From the NCBI GenBank assembly GCA_963677355.2, contig CAXXXQ010000002.1:124001-188000 (forward strand): a DNA stretch of 64,000 nucleotides. The letters are read 5' to 3'. Numbering within the stretch: position 1 is the first letter of the stretch; each line of letters begins with the position of its first letter. Source of the DNA: Thiomicrorhabdus sp963677355. GTDB lineage: Bacteria; Pseudomonadota; Gammaproteobacteria; Thiomicrospirales; Thiomicrospiraceae. The notes under the pieces are model-generated. The model did not search any database and was not told the origin of the DNA. It worked only from the letters and a program-made list of their open reading frames with translations. The position numbers and the translations under genes are program-made. Of the stretch, positions 32,328 through 42,224 are shown in pieces.

Positions 32328-34871
32328 ATGTCAAAACAGAAAATCGTCGTGATTGGTAACGGAATGGTCGGACATAACTTCATTGAAAAGTTGGTGGCCA
32401 GCGAAAGTTACGATAATTTCGAGGTGCATACCTTTTGTGAAGAGCCTCGCGTCGCTTATGACCGTGTCTATCTGTCCTCCTATTTTTCCGGCAAGACGGC
32501 GGAAGATCTTTCTTTGGTGAAACCGAACTTCTATGAAGACAACGGCGTCACCATCTATATGAACGATAAAGCGGTTGCCATTGATCGTGATGCAAAAGTA
32601 GTCACTTCTGAAAGTGGCGTGAGTATTGAATACGACAAGTTGATCATGGCTACCGGTTCTTATCCGTTTGTCCCGCCAATCAGTGGTAATGACCGTGAAG
32701 GCTGTTTGGTATACCGCACTATCGAGGATCTGGAGATGATTCAGGCCGCAGCGGCCAAAGGTAAGGTCGGTGTCGTTGTCGGAGGCGGACTACTCGGTTT
32801 GGAAGCGGCCAAGGCACTTAAAGATTTAGGTTTGCAAACGCACGTGGTGGAGTTTGCTCCGCGCTTGATGCCTGTACAGTTGGATGATGGCGGTGCGGCG
32901 CTATTGAAGCGCAAAATCGAAAATTTGGGAGTTACGGTACACACCTCGAAAGCGACCACCGAAATTGTCGATGGCACGGACTGTTTGAACAAAATGGTGT
33001 TTGCCGATGGCGAAGAGCTGGAAACCGATATTGTGCTGTTTTCTGCCGGGATTCGTCCACGTGACGATTTAGCGAAAAGCGCCGGTCTAGAGTTGGGACC
33101 GAGAGGCGGTATTCAGATCGATAACCAATGTAAAACTTCAGACCCGGATGTATTCGCTATCGGCGAATGCGCTCTGCATGACGGCATGATTTACGGACTG
33201 GTGGCACCGGGTTATGCCATGGCGCAAGCGGTTGTTGATCAGTTGAATGCCGAACCGGGTAGTTTTAGCGGCGCGGATATGAGTACCAAACTGAAGTTGA
33301 TGGGGGTTGATGTTGCTTCGATCGGCGATCCGCACGGTACCGATGAGAATGCACTCTCTTATGTGTATGAAAACGGTCCGGAAGAGATCTATAAAAAGAT
33401 TGTGGTCTCTCCAAACGGCAAGAAACTATTGGGCGCGGTTCTGGTTGGGGATGCTGAAGACTTCGGCAATCTGCTGCAGTTGATGTTGAACGACATGGAA
33501 CTACCTGAACATCCGGATGCCTTGATTCTACCAAGTCGCGACGGTTCCGCCAGCGAGTTGTTTGGTCCGGATGCTTTGCCGGAAACAGCGCAACTTTGTT
33601 CCTGTTATGACGTCAGCAAAGGTGACATCATCAATGCCGTTGAAGGCGGTTGTTGCACTATGGCGGATATTAAAGCCACTACCGAAGCCGGTACCGGTTG
33701 CGGTGGTTGTGTTCAATTGGTGACCAGCGTACTTAATAACGAGCTGGAAAAACGCGGTGTTGAAGTCAATACCGATATCTGTGAACACTTTGCCCATACC
33801 CGTCAGGAGCTCTATCACATCTGCCAGGTTGAAGAGATCAAAGACTTTGATACTTTGCTGGCCAAGCACGGCACCGGTTGCGGCTGCGAAGTCTGTAAAC
33901 AGGCGGCCGGCAGTATCTTTGCCTCTTTATGGAATGCCTATGCCTTGGAAGAAGACAAGATTCCACTACAGGATACCAACGATAACTATCTGGGTAACAT
34001 GCAAAAGGATGGTACCTACTCAGTGATTCCACGAGTGCCGGGTGGTGAAATTACTCCGGAAAAACTGATTGTGCTGGGATCGGTTGCCCAAAAATATAAG
34101 CTCTATACCAAAGTTAACGGCGGTCAGCGTATTGTCCTGTTCGGTGCGCAAATGAACGATCTGCCGGCGATCTGGAAAGAGCTGATCGATGCCGGCTTCG
34201 AGTCCGGTCAAGCATATGCCAAAGCACTGCGTACCGTTAAATCCTGCGTCGGTTCGACCTGGTGCCGTTTCGGTCTGGATGATTCGGTCACCATGGCGAT
34301 TGATATGGAGAACCGTTACAAAGGTTTGCGCTCGCCGCACAAAATCAAAATGGGCGTTTCCGGTTGTACCCGCGAATGTGCCGAAGCCCAGGCCAAAGAT
34401 ATCGGTTTGATCTCCACCGAAAACGGCTGGAACCTGTTTGTCTGTGGTAACGGTGGTATGAAACCGCGTCATGCCGATCTATTTGCCACCGGTCTGAGCA
34501 GAGAAGAGGTCTTCAAGTATGTCGACCGTCTGCTGATGTTCTATATCAAAACGGCTGACAGATTGCAGCGTACTTCCGTGTGGATGGATAACTTGGAAGG
34601 CGGACTCGATTATCTGCAAGATGTGGTCATCAACGATTCCTTGGGCATTGGGGAGGAATTGGAAACGCAGATGAAGGCGCTGCACGACAGCTATCGTTGC
34701 GACTGGAAAACGGCGATTGAAAACCCTGAATTTACCAAGCGTTTCAAGTCATTTGTCAATGTCGACACCCCGGCCGAACAGCTGTTTGTACTGGAGCGCG
34801 GCCAAATCCGTCCGGCCAATGAAGACGAGAAGCTGCAAGGTATTGCGGTAGAAATCAAAGAGATTGCATAA
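32328..34871 (+). CDS. nirB: NADH-dependent assimilatory nitrite reductase, large subunit
   Basis: An 847-residue enzyme reducing nitrite to ammonium. Domains in order: FAD/NAD reductase part (IVVIGNGMVGHNFIEKL, VVGGGLLGLEAAKAL), BFD-type [2Fe-2S] domain with Cys pairs (CSCYDV ... GCGGC near residues 424-463), a second Cys-rich segment (GTGCGCEVC), the ferredoxin-like half domain, and the sirohaem/[4Fe-4S] motifs VKSCVGSTWCRFG and GVSGCTRECAEAQAKD near residues 640-690. ATG 32328 has AAAAGGAA upstream. The N-terminal half is a paralogue of the flavoprotein encoded just upstream. Confidence 0.95.
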   Translation: MSKQKIVVIGNGMVGHNFIEKLVASESYDNFEVHTFCEEPRVAYDRVYLSSYFSGKTAEDLSLVKPNFYEDNGVTIYMNDKAVAIDRDAKVVTSESGVSIEYDKLIMATGSYPFVPPISGNDREGCLVYRTIEDLEMIQAAAAKGKVGVVVGGGLLGLEAAKALKDLGLQTHVVEFAPRLMPVQLDDGGAALLKRKIENLGVTVHTSKATTEIVDGTDCLNKMVFADGEELETDIVLFSAGIRPRDDLAKSAGLELGPRGGIQIDNQCKTSDPDVFAIGECALHDGMIYGLVAPGYAMAQAVVDQLNAEPGSFSGADMSTKLKLMGVDVASIGDPHGTDENALSYVYENGPEEIYKKIVVSPNGKKLLGAVLVGDAEDFGNLLQLMLNDMELPEHPDALILPSRDGSASELFGPDALPETAQLCSCYDVSKGDIINAVEGGCCTMADIKATTEAGTGCGGCVQLVTSVLNNELEKRGVEVNTDICEHFAHTRQELYHICQVEEIKDFDTLLAKHGTGCGCEVCKQAAGSIFASLWNAYALEEDKIPLQDTNDNYLGNMQKDGTYSVIPRVPGGEITPEKLIVLGSVAQKYKLYTKVNGGQRIVLFGAQMNDLPAIWKELIDAGFESGQAYAKALRTVKSCVGSTWCRFGLDDSVTMAIDMENRYKGLRSPHKIKMGVSGCTRECAEAQAKDIGLISTENGWNLFVCGNGGMKPRHADLFATGLSREEVFKYVDRLLMFYIKTADRLQRTSVWMDNLEGGLDYLQDVVINDSLGIGEELETQMKALHDSYRCDWKTAIENPEFTKRFKSFVNVDTPAEQLFVLERGQIRPANEDEKLQGIAVEIKEIA

Positions 34872-34906
34872 GTAGCATCCGCTAGCGAACAAAGGGAGTA
34901 AAAGAG

Positions 34907-35227
34907 ATGAGTGAATTTGTACAAGTATGCGCAGTGGACAGTTTGGTGAAGAACTCCGGCGTTGCAGCTCTGGTAAATGGTGTGCAGGTTGGATTGTTCT
35001 ATATCAACGGCGAGGTATTTGCGATGAATAATTACGATCCTGTCGGCCAAGCCAATGTCATGTCGCGCGGTATGGTCGGCGACCTGAAAGGCGAGCTGAT
35101 GGTGGCTTCGCCATTGCAGAAACAGCACTATAGCTTGAAAACCGGGCAGTGTATGGATGTAGAAGGGCTGGCCATTCCGGTCTATCCGAGCAAAGTTGAA
35201 GATGGCCAAGTGTTGGTCAAAGTATAG
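34907..35227 (+). CDS. nirD: Nitrite reductase small subunit
   Basis: A 106-residue NirD protein with a Rieske-like fold but without the Cys/His cluster ligands, as usual for this family (GVAALVNGVQVGLFYINGEVFAMNNYDPVGQANVMSRG ... SLKTGQCMD). It assembles with NirB. AAAGGGAG precedes ATG 34907, 35 bases after nirB; nasA follows after 15 bases. Confidence 0.93.
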   Translation: MSEFVQVCAVDSLVKNSGVAALVNGVQVGLFYINGEVFAMNNYDPVGQANVMSRGMVGDLKGELMVASPLQKQHYSLKTGQCMDVEGLAIPVYPSKVEDGQVLVKV

Positions 35228-35242
35228 TCAGGTCGGAACAGC

Positions 35243-37909
35243 ATGAGTAAGCAATCCATAGAAACCACTTGTCCGTACTGCGGCGTTGGCTGCGGTATGC
35301 AAGTGACTCCGAAAACGAGTCAAAGCCTGAGCGATATTCAGGTCAAGGTCATCGGGGACGAGCAGCACCCGGCTAATTACGGTCGCTTGTGTGTCAAAGG
35401 TTCGGCGGCAGGTGAAACGATCGATTTTGACGGTCGTATGATGAGTCCGCAAATCAACGGTCAGGCCGTCAGTTGGGATCAGGCTCTGGATACGGTTGCC
35501 TCTCAATTCAAAAGCATTGTTCAGGAACATGGTGCCGATGCGGTCGCTTTCTATGTTTCCGGACAGTTGTTGACCGAAGATTACTATGTCGCCAATAAAT
35601 TGATTAAAGGGTTTATCGGCACCGCCAATATCGATACCAATTCCCGCCTGTGCATGGCTTCGGCTGTTGTCGGCTATAAGAGGGCATTCGGAGCGGATAC
35701 CGTACCTTGCAGCTATGAAGATCTTGAGCTGGCCGATATGTTGGTTTTGGTCGGTTCCAATACTGCCTGGGCGCATCCGATTGTTTATCAGCGTATTGCC
35801 GCAGCCAAGCGTCAACGTCCGGATATGAAAGTGGTGGTGATCGATCCGCGACGTACGGCAACTTGCGATATTGCCGACCTGCATCTCGATTTGAAACCGG
35901 GTAGTGATGCGGTGCTGTTCAATGGTTTGTTGGCTTATCTGAGTCATTCTAAAGCATTGGATCAGGAGTATATCGATAGTCACACCGAAGGCTTTGCCGC
36001 GGCGCTTAGCGAAGCGCAAAAAGAACAGGGATCGATTGCCGAAGTTGCACAGCAGTGCGAGTTATCGGAACTGGATGTGCAGATTTTCTTCGATTGGTTT
36101 GTTGCTAGAGACAAGACGGTGACACTCTATTCGCAAGGTGTGAATCAGTCCTCTTCCGGAGTGGATAAATCGAACGCCATTATCAATTGCCATTTAGCTA
36201 GCGGACGCATCGGATGGGAAGGAACTGGGCCGTTTTCCATTACCGGCCAGCCTAACGCAATGGGCGGCCGTGAAGTCGGTGGCCTTGCCAATCAGCTTGC
36301 CGCCCATATGGACTTCAATAAGGCGGAGAGTATCGATCGGGTTAAACGTTTCTGGCAAGCGGAAAACATGGCTCAGGAAAACGGTTTGAAAGCGATCGAT
36401 ATGTTCCGAGCGGTGGCAGATAAGAAGATCAAGGCGATTTGGATCATGAACACCAATCCGGTGGTGTCGATGCCGGATGCAGATGCGGTCAAACAGGCGT
36501 TGCAGGAATGTGAGCTGGTCGTAGTCTCGGATTGTATGCAGCATACCGATACCACGGCGGTCGCGGATATATTGCTGCCGGCTCTGACTTGGGGGGAAAC
36601 GGATGGTGCCGTGACTAACTCGGATCGCACAGTTTCCCGCCAGCGCAAGTTTATGGAGGGGCCGGAACAGGCTCGTCCCGATTGGTGGATTATTACCGAA
36701 GTTGCCAAAAGAATGGGCTTTGAACAAGCGTTTGCCTATCAATCGGTTGCGGATGTGTTTAGAGAGCATGCTGCTCTATCCGGCTTCGAGAATAACGGCA
36801 GCCGGGATTTCGATATCTCTTTGCTGGAAAATATCAGCGAGGGTGAGTATGCAGATTTGAAACCGTTCCAGTGGCCATTGAACTCGGCAAATCCGCGCGG
36901 CACTGAACGCATGTTTGCTGACGGTCGATTTTTTACCGACAGCGGTAAAGCACAATTTATCACGATACAACCCAAACCGCCGCACAACCCGACTACTGAA
37001 GCCTTGCCGTATGTGTTCAATACCGGCCGGGTTCGCGATCAGTGGCATACTATGACCCGTACCGCTAAAACCGCCAAACTGATGGCGCATACCGACGAAG
37101 CTTATATCAGTATTCACCCGCAAGACGCACAACATGCCGGTGTGAGTGAAGGCCAATTGGCCAAAGTGTATAACGATTTGGGAATGTTTATCGGCCGGGT
37201 CAGAATCGATGAAGGTCAGCGTAAAGGCAGTCTGTTTGCGCCGATTCACTGGACCGCACAATACGCCAGTCACGGGCGGGTAGACGCGCTGGTGCAACCT
37301 GTCGCCGATCCGTTGTCCGGTCAACCGGAATCGAAACATACGCCGGTGAATATTGCGCCTTATGCAACTAGCTGGCACGGTTTTATTTTCAGTCGCGAAG
37401 AGATTGATACTAGTGGTCTGGAGTATTGGGTCAAGGTCAAAGGCAAGCAGTTTTACCGTTATGAAATTGCCGGTGAGCAGGCGATCGAAAATTATGCCGA
37501 CTGGATGCAAAGTTTAAATTTGCCATCAGGCGAGATGCTGGAGTATCTGGATGCTTCAGGGCAACGTTACCGCTCGGCGACGATTGTCGAAAACCGTTTG
37601 CAGACGGTAGTTTTTGTCGCGCCGGGTGGCGAGCTACCACCAAGAACCTGGTTGGGTTCTCTGTTTGCCGAGCCGGAGCTGGACAGCCGGACCCGCCTGC
37701 ATATTCTGGCCGGGCAAGCGTCCGGTGCTAAAGACGAAGGACGCATTGTCTGCTCATGTTTCGGCATCGGCATCAATACCATTATCGAAGCGATTCATAG
37801 TCAAAAACTGATGACAACCGACGCAATCGGCGAGGCTTTGAAAGCCGGAACCAACTGCGGAAGCTGTGTGCCTGAATTGACTGAAATTCTGGCCCACGAG
37901 TTGAAATAG
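35243..37909 (+). CDS. nasA: Assimilatory nitrate reductase catalytic subunit (molybdopterin, Fe-S)
   Basis: An 888-residue member of the DMSO-reductase superfamily that reduces nitrate to nitrite in the cytoplasm. The N-terminal [4Fe-4S] motif is CPYCGVGCGM with a fourth Cys in GRLCVKG. Mo-bisMGD contacts follow (NTNPVVSMPD, the TDTTAVADILLPA region), then the C-terminal molydopterin-dinucleotide domain (YVFNTGRVRDQWHTMTRT). A C-terminal BFD-type [2Fe-2S] domain (CSCFGIGINTIIEAI ... GTNCGSCVPEL) is present, as in Klebsiella NasA. No Tat signal. Electrons probably come from the NirB-like flavoprotein encoded at the start of the operon. Confidence 0.95.
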   Translation: MSKQSIETTCPYCGVGCGMQVTPKTSQSLSDIQVKVIGDEQHPANYGRLCVKGSAAGETIDFDGRMMSPQINGQAVSWDQALDTVASQFKSIVQEHGADAVAFYVSGQLLTEDYYVANKLIKGFIGTANIDTNSRLCMASAVVGYKRAFGADTVPCSYEDLELADMLVLVGSNTAWAHPIVYQRIAAAKRQRPDMKVVVIDPRRTATCDIADLHLDLKPGSDAVLFNGLLAYLSHSKALDQEYIDSHTEGFAAALSEAQKEQGSIAEVAQQCELSELDVQIFFDWFVARDKTVTLYSQGVNQSSSGVDKSNAIINCHLASGRIGWEGTGPFSITGQPNAMGGREVGGLANQLAAHMDFNKAESIDRVKRFWQAENMAQENGLKAIDMFRAVADKKIKAIWIMNTNPVVSMPDADAVKQALQECELVVVSDCMQHTDTTAVADILLPALTWGETDGAVTNSDRTVSRQRKFMEGPEQARPDWWIITEVAKRMGFEQAFAYQSVADVFREHAALSGFENNGSRDFDISLLENISEGEYADLKPFQWPLNSANPRGTERMFADGRFFTDSGKAQFITIQPKPPHNPTTEALPYVFNTGRVRDQWHTMTRTAKTAKLMAHTDEAYISIHPQDAQHAGVSEGQLAKVYNDLGMFIGRVRIDEGQRKGSLFAPIHWTAQYASHGRVDALVQPVADPLSGQPESKHTPVNIAPYATSWHGFIFSREEIDTSGLEYWVKVKGKQFYRYEIAGEQAIENYADWMQSLNLPSGEMLEYLDASGQRYRSATIVENRLQTVVFVAPGGELPPRTWLGSLFAEPELDSRTRLHILAGQASGAKDEGRIVCSCFGIGINTIIEAIHSQKLMTTDAIGEALKAGTNCGSCVPELTEILAHELK

Positions 37910-37953
37910 AGCTTAACCGCAAGCCGGTTTCGCGAATAACAGGAAAAACCAAA

Positions 37954-39351
37954 GTGGATTATTTACCAATCTTTGTCAATATCAAAAAACAGCACTGCCT
38001 GATAGTCGGCGGGGGTGCGGTGGCGGCACGCAAAGCGGATCTGTTTATTAAAGCCGGTGCTATCGTCACGGTGATTGCTCCGGAAATCAAAACCGAGATG
38101 AAGCACCATCTGGCGCATGGCAAGGTTGTCTGGCAGATGGATAGTTTTTCAGCCGAGGTCATGCAAGATCTCGATGCACCGAAATATGTGATTTCGGCAA
38201 CCGATGATCAGGCGGTCAATGAAGCCGTCTATCACTACTGCCAGCAACAGGGAATTCCGGTCAATGTTGCGGATCAGACCGAGTATTGCGATTTTATTCT
38301 GCCGGCGATTGTCGATCGTGATCCGATGACTATCGCTATCTCAACCGGCGGACGTTCTCCTGTGTTGGCGCGTTTGATGAAAGCGCGTTTGGAAACCATG
38401 ATCCCGAACGGGTTCAGCAAATTAGCCGATCTGGTAGGCCGCTATAGAAACAAGGTCAAGCAGGCGATTGCCAGCGGTGACGGCCGCAAAAATTTCTGGG
38501 AGTCGGTTCTGCAGGGTGCCTTTATTGATAAGGTGGTGCACGGCAATGTCGAAGAAGCCGAACAGCAGTTGGATGCGCAGATTCAACAGGCGGCGGAACA
38601 TGGGCAGCCGGAACAGCAAGGTGAGGTCTATCTGATTGGTGCCGGGCCGGGTGATCCCGACTTGATGACATTTAAAGGATTGCGTCTATTGCAGCAGGCC
38701 GATGTGATTCTGTACGACCGTCTGGTAGCGCCGGAAATTGTAGAGATGGCACGTCGCGAAGCGGAACGAATTTATGTCGGCAAAAAGGATAAATGGCATA
38801 AGGTTGAGCAGCAGGATATCGGTTTGCTTATGGTTGAATTAGCTAGACAAGGCAAGAGGGTGGCGCGCCTGAAAGGAGGCGACCCTTATATCTTCGGTCG
38901 CGGTGCGGAAGAGGCCGAAGTGCTGGTGAATCATGGCGTGGCCTATGAAGTAGTGCCGGGAATTACGGCGGCGGCCGGTTGCTCCGCCTATGCAGGCTTT
39001 CCGTTGACCCATCGCGAGTTCTCGCAATCGGTCTGTTTGATTACCGGGCACCAACAAGCCGGAGCGGAAGGCATCGATTATGCGCGTTTGGCTCAGTCGG
39101 GCGATACGATGGTGTTCTATATGGGGGTGAAGAATGCGCCTAAAATTCAACAAGGTCTGCTGAGTAACGGCGTCAAAGCCGATATGCCGGTGGCCATCAT
39201 TGAAAAAGGCACTACGCCCGAGCAGAAGGTCACCATTACCGATCTGGAAAATTTGGCTTATACTTTAGAGTCGCAGAACATTAAGCCACCCGCTCTGATT
39301 GTGGTGGGCGATGTCATCAAGGTGCGCGAGCGATTAATCAAACAAGCATAG
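37954..39351 (+). CDS. cysG: Sirohaem synthase (multifunctional)
   Basis: A 465-residue fusion. The N-terminal part is precorrin-2 dehydrogenase/ferrochelatase (CLIVGGGAVAARKADLFIKAGA), and the C-terminal part from about residue 225 is uroporphyrinogen-III C-methyltransferase (VYLIGAGPGDPDLMTFKGLRLLQQADVILYDRL, VARLKGGDPYIFGRGAEE, GITAAAGC). It makes sirohaem for NirB. The start is GTG 37954 with AGGA upstream, matching the usual N-terminus MDYLPIF. It is 44 bases after nasA and 11 bases before ybiB, within the operon. Confidence 0.95.
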   Translation: MDYLPIFVNIKKQHCLIVGGGAVAARKADLFIKAGAIVTVIAPEIKTEMKHHLAHGKVVWQMDSFSAEVMQDLDAPKYVISATDDQAVNEAVYHYCQQQGIPVNVADQTEYCDFILPAIVDRDPMTIAISTGGRSPVLARLMKARLETMIPNGFSKLADLVGRYRNKVKQAIASGDGRKNFWESVLQGAFIDKVVHGNVEEAEQQLDAQIQQAAEHGQPEQQGEVYLIGAGPGDPDLMTFKGLRLLQQADVILYDRLVAPEIVEMARREAERIYVGKKDKWHKVEQQDIGLLMVELARQGKRVARLKGGDPYIFGRGAEEAEVLVNHGVAYEVVPGITAAAGCSAYAGFPLTHREFSQSVCLITGHQQAGAEGIDYARLAQSGDTMVFYMGVKNAPKIQQGLLSNGVKADMPVAIIEKGTTPEQKVTITDLENLAYTLESQNIKPPALIVVGDVIKVRERLIKQA

Positions 39352-39362
39352 AGGTTGACGGG

Positions 39363-40364
39363 ATGACGGATCATCCATTTAGTAGCTACTTGAGAATTCT
39401 CGGCAAGGGGCCGAAAAGTCGACGTCCGTTGACGGTTGAGGAATCGATTGATGCGATTCGCATGGTGATGGATGGTCAGGTAACCGAGAAACAGCTTGGC
39501 GCTTTTTTGTTGCTGATGCGTGCCAACGGTGAAACCCCGGAAGAGTTAATCGGCTTTGTTCAAGGTTTGCGCGCTTACTATCAACTAGATAGTCAGGCAG
39601 AGAATCAAATCGATGGTGACGGTACTAGCATTGATCTGGATATCTCCGCCTATGCCGGTAAGTGGCGTTACCCTCCCTATTTTTTATTGAGTGTAAAACT
39701 GTTGGCGCAGAATGGGGTCAAAGTGCTGTTGCACGGTGATTCAGGACAATTTGCCGATCGTTTTTATGCGGAAAGTTTTATGCAGGATTTAGGCTTCGTG
39801 AGAGCCGCTTCCTTGCAGGAGGCTCGGCAGGCTGCACAACAGGCCTTGCCGGTTTATCTGCCTTTGCAGTCGTTTGCCCCGCAGTTGCAATCAATCTTGC
39901 ACCTCAAATCCGAACTTGGCGTGCGCACGGTATTCAATACGGCGGTCAAGCTTCTGAATCCGTTGAATGCGCCGGTCGCTATGCAGGGGATTTTCCATAA
40001 AGGCGTAGAAAATTTGCATCACGCTGGTTTCCAAGTCAATGGCGCACAGCGTAATCTGGTATTTAAAGGCGAGGGTGGAGAGCCGGAGATTAGACCGGAT
40101 GCGCTGAATATTCTCTATTTCTCGGATCGGAACCATGCCGAGTTGGAGGCGGTTAAGTTCGCTGCGGTTACCGAGCGGCATCCCCGTCCGAAGCAATGGC
40201 AACCACAAGATTTATATGATCTTTGGAGCGGTAATAGCGATGATGTTTATGGCTATCAAGCGGTGATCGCCACCCTAGCTGCCGCATTGATGGCAAAAGA
40301 ACAGTTGTCCGCGGAGCAGGCATTGGATTTGAGTGAGCAGTGGTGGCACAACCGCCGGATCTGA
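39363..40364 (+). CDS. ybiB: YbiB/TrpD2-like glycosyltransferase-fold protein
   Basis: A 333-residue homologue of anthranilate phosphoribosyltransferase. The N-terminal helical domain (LRILGKGPKSRRPLTVEESIDAIRMVMDGQVTEKQLGAFLLLMRANGETPEEL) is conserved; the central region differs from true TrpD (the usual GTGGD block is replaced by DLDISAYAGKWRYPPYFLLS). E. coli YbiB binds nucleic acids rather than making tryptophan. A copy at the end of nitrate assimilation operons is common in proteobacteria, but its role there is unknown. Start ATG 39363, 11 bases after cysG. Confidence 0.85.
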   Translation: MTDHPFSSYLRILGKGPKSRRPLTVEESIDAIRMVMDGQVTEKQLGAFLLLMRANGETPEELIGFVQGLRAYYQLDSQAENQIDGDGTSIDLDISAYAGKWRYPPYFLLSVKLLAQNGVKVLLHGDSGQFADRFYAESFMQDLGFVRAASLQEARQAAQQALPVYLPLQSFAPQLQSILHLKSELGVRTVFNTAVKLLNPLNAPVAMQGIFHKGVENLHHAGFQVNGAQRNLVFKGEGGEPEIRPDALNILYFSDRNHAELEAVKFAAVTERHPRPKQWQPQDLYDLWSGNSDDVYGYQAVIATLAAALMAKEQLSAEQALDLSEQWWHNRRI

Positions 40365-40393
40365 TTTGGTTTGCTCCACCTTTAGGTCGCATG

Positions 40394-40720
40394 CTAATTC
40401 ATGGTCAGCTCAAGGCCATTGATGACCAGTAACGGGTCCAGTTGATCGGTTTGCACGACCTGTATACCGTCTGAACTCAAACGCGATTCTAAGCCTTCTC
40501 CTAAGCTTTGGGTGATAAAGGTATTGATGCCGTACAACGGGTGCTCAGGGTGCAGTGATAGTTGGCCGTGCAGGTTTTTCAACACTTGAGAGCTTTCCAG
40601 CTTGACGCGGGTTTGGTGTACGGTTTGATCTGCAGTGAGTTCATAAATTAGATAGCCGGGGCATTTACCGGCATGACCGCAAATCGTTCTGCCATTGGCA
40701 CTAGTGACTGCTATTTTCAT
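40394..40720 (-). CDS. NifX/NifB-C-terminal-like protein (dinitrogenase cofactor family fold)
   Basis: A 108-residue protein of the NifX/NafY/VnfX fold (MKIAVTSANGRTICGHAGKCPGYLIYEL), including the typical GHAGxCxxY-like segment that replaces GHFGxAxxF. No nitrogenase genes are in the window. Family members outside nitrogen fixation bind iron-sulfur or molybdenum precursors, or have unknown roles. It is the last gene of a minus-strand group; its ATG overlaps the stop of the thioesterase gene by 4 bases. It converges with ybiB across 29 bases. Confidence 0.78.
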   Translation of the reverse strand: MKIAVTSANGRTICGHAGKCPGYLIYELTADQTVHQTRVKLESSQVLKNLHGQLSLHPEHPLYGINTFITQSLGEGLESRLSSDGIQVVQTDQLDPLLVINGLELTMN

Positions 40721-41121
40721 AATTCATTTGTTCCGTTAAAAAGAGTTGAGACAGGATTGTTTCGTAGCGGTTTTTCATTCGAACCGACCGGTACTACTAC
40801 CGTTTTGGCGAGAGCGATCAGTTGACCGTTCTCACTATCGATGATGCTTTGTTCAAAGCAGGTCTTCAGTTTGGATAACTGCACGGGGCGAACCGTCACC
40901 TCAAAAGTCTGAAACGCTTTAATCGATTTTTTATATTCAATCTCGATCCTCTGTACCATCAAGTTGACGCCCTGGAGCGCTAAATGGGAAAAATCGAGAT
41001 TATGTTCCTTTAAAAAGTGATGTCTGGCATGCTCAAAATAGTGTTGATAATGAGCATTGTTGACTACGCCTTGAATATCACATTCATGGTCACGCGCTTG
41101 CATGGAAACTCGGTAAGTCAT
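40717..41121 (-). CDS. Acyl-CoA thioesterase, YbgC/4-hydroxybenzoyl-CoA type (hot-dog fold)
   Basis: A 134-residue hot-dog protein: MQARDHECDIQGVVNNAHYQHYFEHARHHFL contains the Asp/Asn active-site region (D-x-Q-G-x-V-N-N-A-x-Y) typical of the family. I place the start at ATG 41119-41121 (MTYRVSM), which overlaps the stop of the transporter gene by one base (TGATG); the frame is open further but the extension has no family similarity. It likely hydrolyses a short or aromatic acyl-CoA. It is coupled to both neighbours by overlapping stops and starts. Confidence 0.85.
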   Translation of the reverse strand: MTYRVSMQARDHECDIQGVVNNAHYQHYFEHARHHFLKEHNLDFSHLALQGVNLMVQRIEIEYKKSIKAFQTFEVTVRPVQLSKLKTCFEQSIIDSENGQLIALAKTVVVPVGSNEKPLRNNPVSTLFNGTNEL

Positions 41122-42095
41122 CAGTGCTGATCCGTACAAATCTGTTTCCTGCGCATCGCCTGCAGGGTTTTGCCGATCAATTTCAGCACCAGCAAAACCA
41201 GAAATGCATGCAGGATGATGCCGATCCACAGATAAATCGAGTGATGAGTCAATTCCGACATCAGATAGCTGGCAATGACGATTGCCGCGACCGGAAAGGT
41301 AAAGGCCCACCAGGATAGAGCAAATGATAAACGCATAAATTTATGCGCTGAAATCAACATCAATAGCGTCATGGCTAGGGCAAAGTAATACAGCACCATC
41401 GCAAACTGATTGAGTTCCTGATTAAGGGCGATGTAAGCCACAAAACCAACCGCCGGCGGGGCAATGAAGATAAACAGGGTCGGAATCAATTTTTCCGGCA
41501 TAGGTGCATGGAAAATAATGCGGTTGATCAAGATCGATTTCACGACGATCCAGAAGATAATACCGACCGAAAAGAAAAACCAGTTCAGCTCAAGAGGCGC
41601 GTGATGCACACCTGCAATCGGTACAATGATATTACCGACGATCGGAATAAACCAAGCCGGGTTAGAGTGTTCCGGCGTAAAGAAGTCATGATGTACCCAG
41701 TTGTACAGAACCCAGTAGGTTAGGGATATCTGCATTAGCGTACCGACTATCCAAAGATAAAACGAAATATCATTACTGCCTAAGCTGTATGCAGCAATAC
41801 TCAACAGTAAAAGGCTGATACTGATGGTCGGAATGAAATTCATCTTGATCGGGTGTTTTAGTTCTGCTTTCACCTCGGCTCTGAAGCGAATCATTTTATA
41901 GAGGTAAGCTGCACTGAGTGCCACCATGACAATTACGGAAATGGCAACATTCACATTGGCTGCTAAGGTTACACTTTGATAAGTTTGTGCGAGCTTTAAA
42001 AAGGCGATGCTCATTCCTGTGAGCCCCATTACCATACCGAAGAAGCTGGCAGGCAGATAGGCTAATCTATCCTTATTATCCATTTTAATACCCAT
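41121..42095 (-). CDS. TDT-family transporter (TehA/SLAC1-like)
   Basis: A 324-residue membrane protein with ten hydrophobic spans. It starts in the manner of the family (LAYLPASFFGMVMGLTGMSIAFLKL) and contains the conserved WFIPIVGNIIVPIAG span. The family includes TehA, the Mae1 dicarboxylate carrier, sulfite exporters and SLAC1 anion channels; an anion such as sulfite, nitrate or a carboxylate is plausible but not shown. Start ATG 42093-42095 is chosen over an upstream ATG at 42164 because the product then begins just before the first span; a further in-frame ATG at 42083 is also possible. Confidence 0.8.
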   Translation of the reverse strand: MGIKMDNKDRLAYLPASFFGMVMGLTGMSIAFLKLAQTYQSVTLAANVNVAISVIVMVALSAAYLYKMIRFRAEVKAELKHPIKMNFIPTISISLLLLSIAAYSLGSNDISFYLWIVGTLMQISLTYWVLYNWVHHDFFTPEHSNPAWFIPIVGNIIVPIAGVHHAPLELNWFFFSVGIIFWIVVKSILINRIIFHAPMPEKLIPTLFIFIAPPAVGFVAYIALNQELNQFAMVLYYFALAMTLLMLISAHKFMRLSFALSWWAFTFPVAAIVIASYLMSELTHHSIYLWIGIILHAFLVLLVLKLIGKTLQAMRRKQICTDQH

Positions 42096-42224
42096 ATAAT
42101 TAAATTTTATTTCATTGTCAATTATACGTGGAAGCTTAGGTTTGCCGCTAAACAAAAAAATCAATGGAAGAGTAAAAGTAGAATTAATGAGGTAGTTAGA
42201 ACTAAAGATTCAGAAGATAAAAAA

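Noticed and set aside
36776..37510. Minus-strand frames opposite nasA (up to 244 codons)
   Set aside because: Shadow frames in a high-bias gene; no start signals and no recognisable domains.
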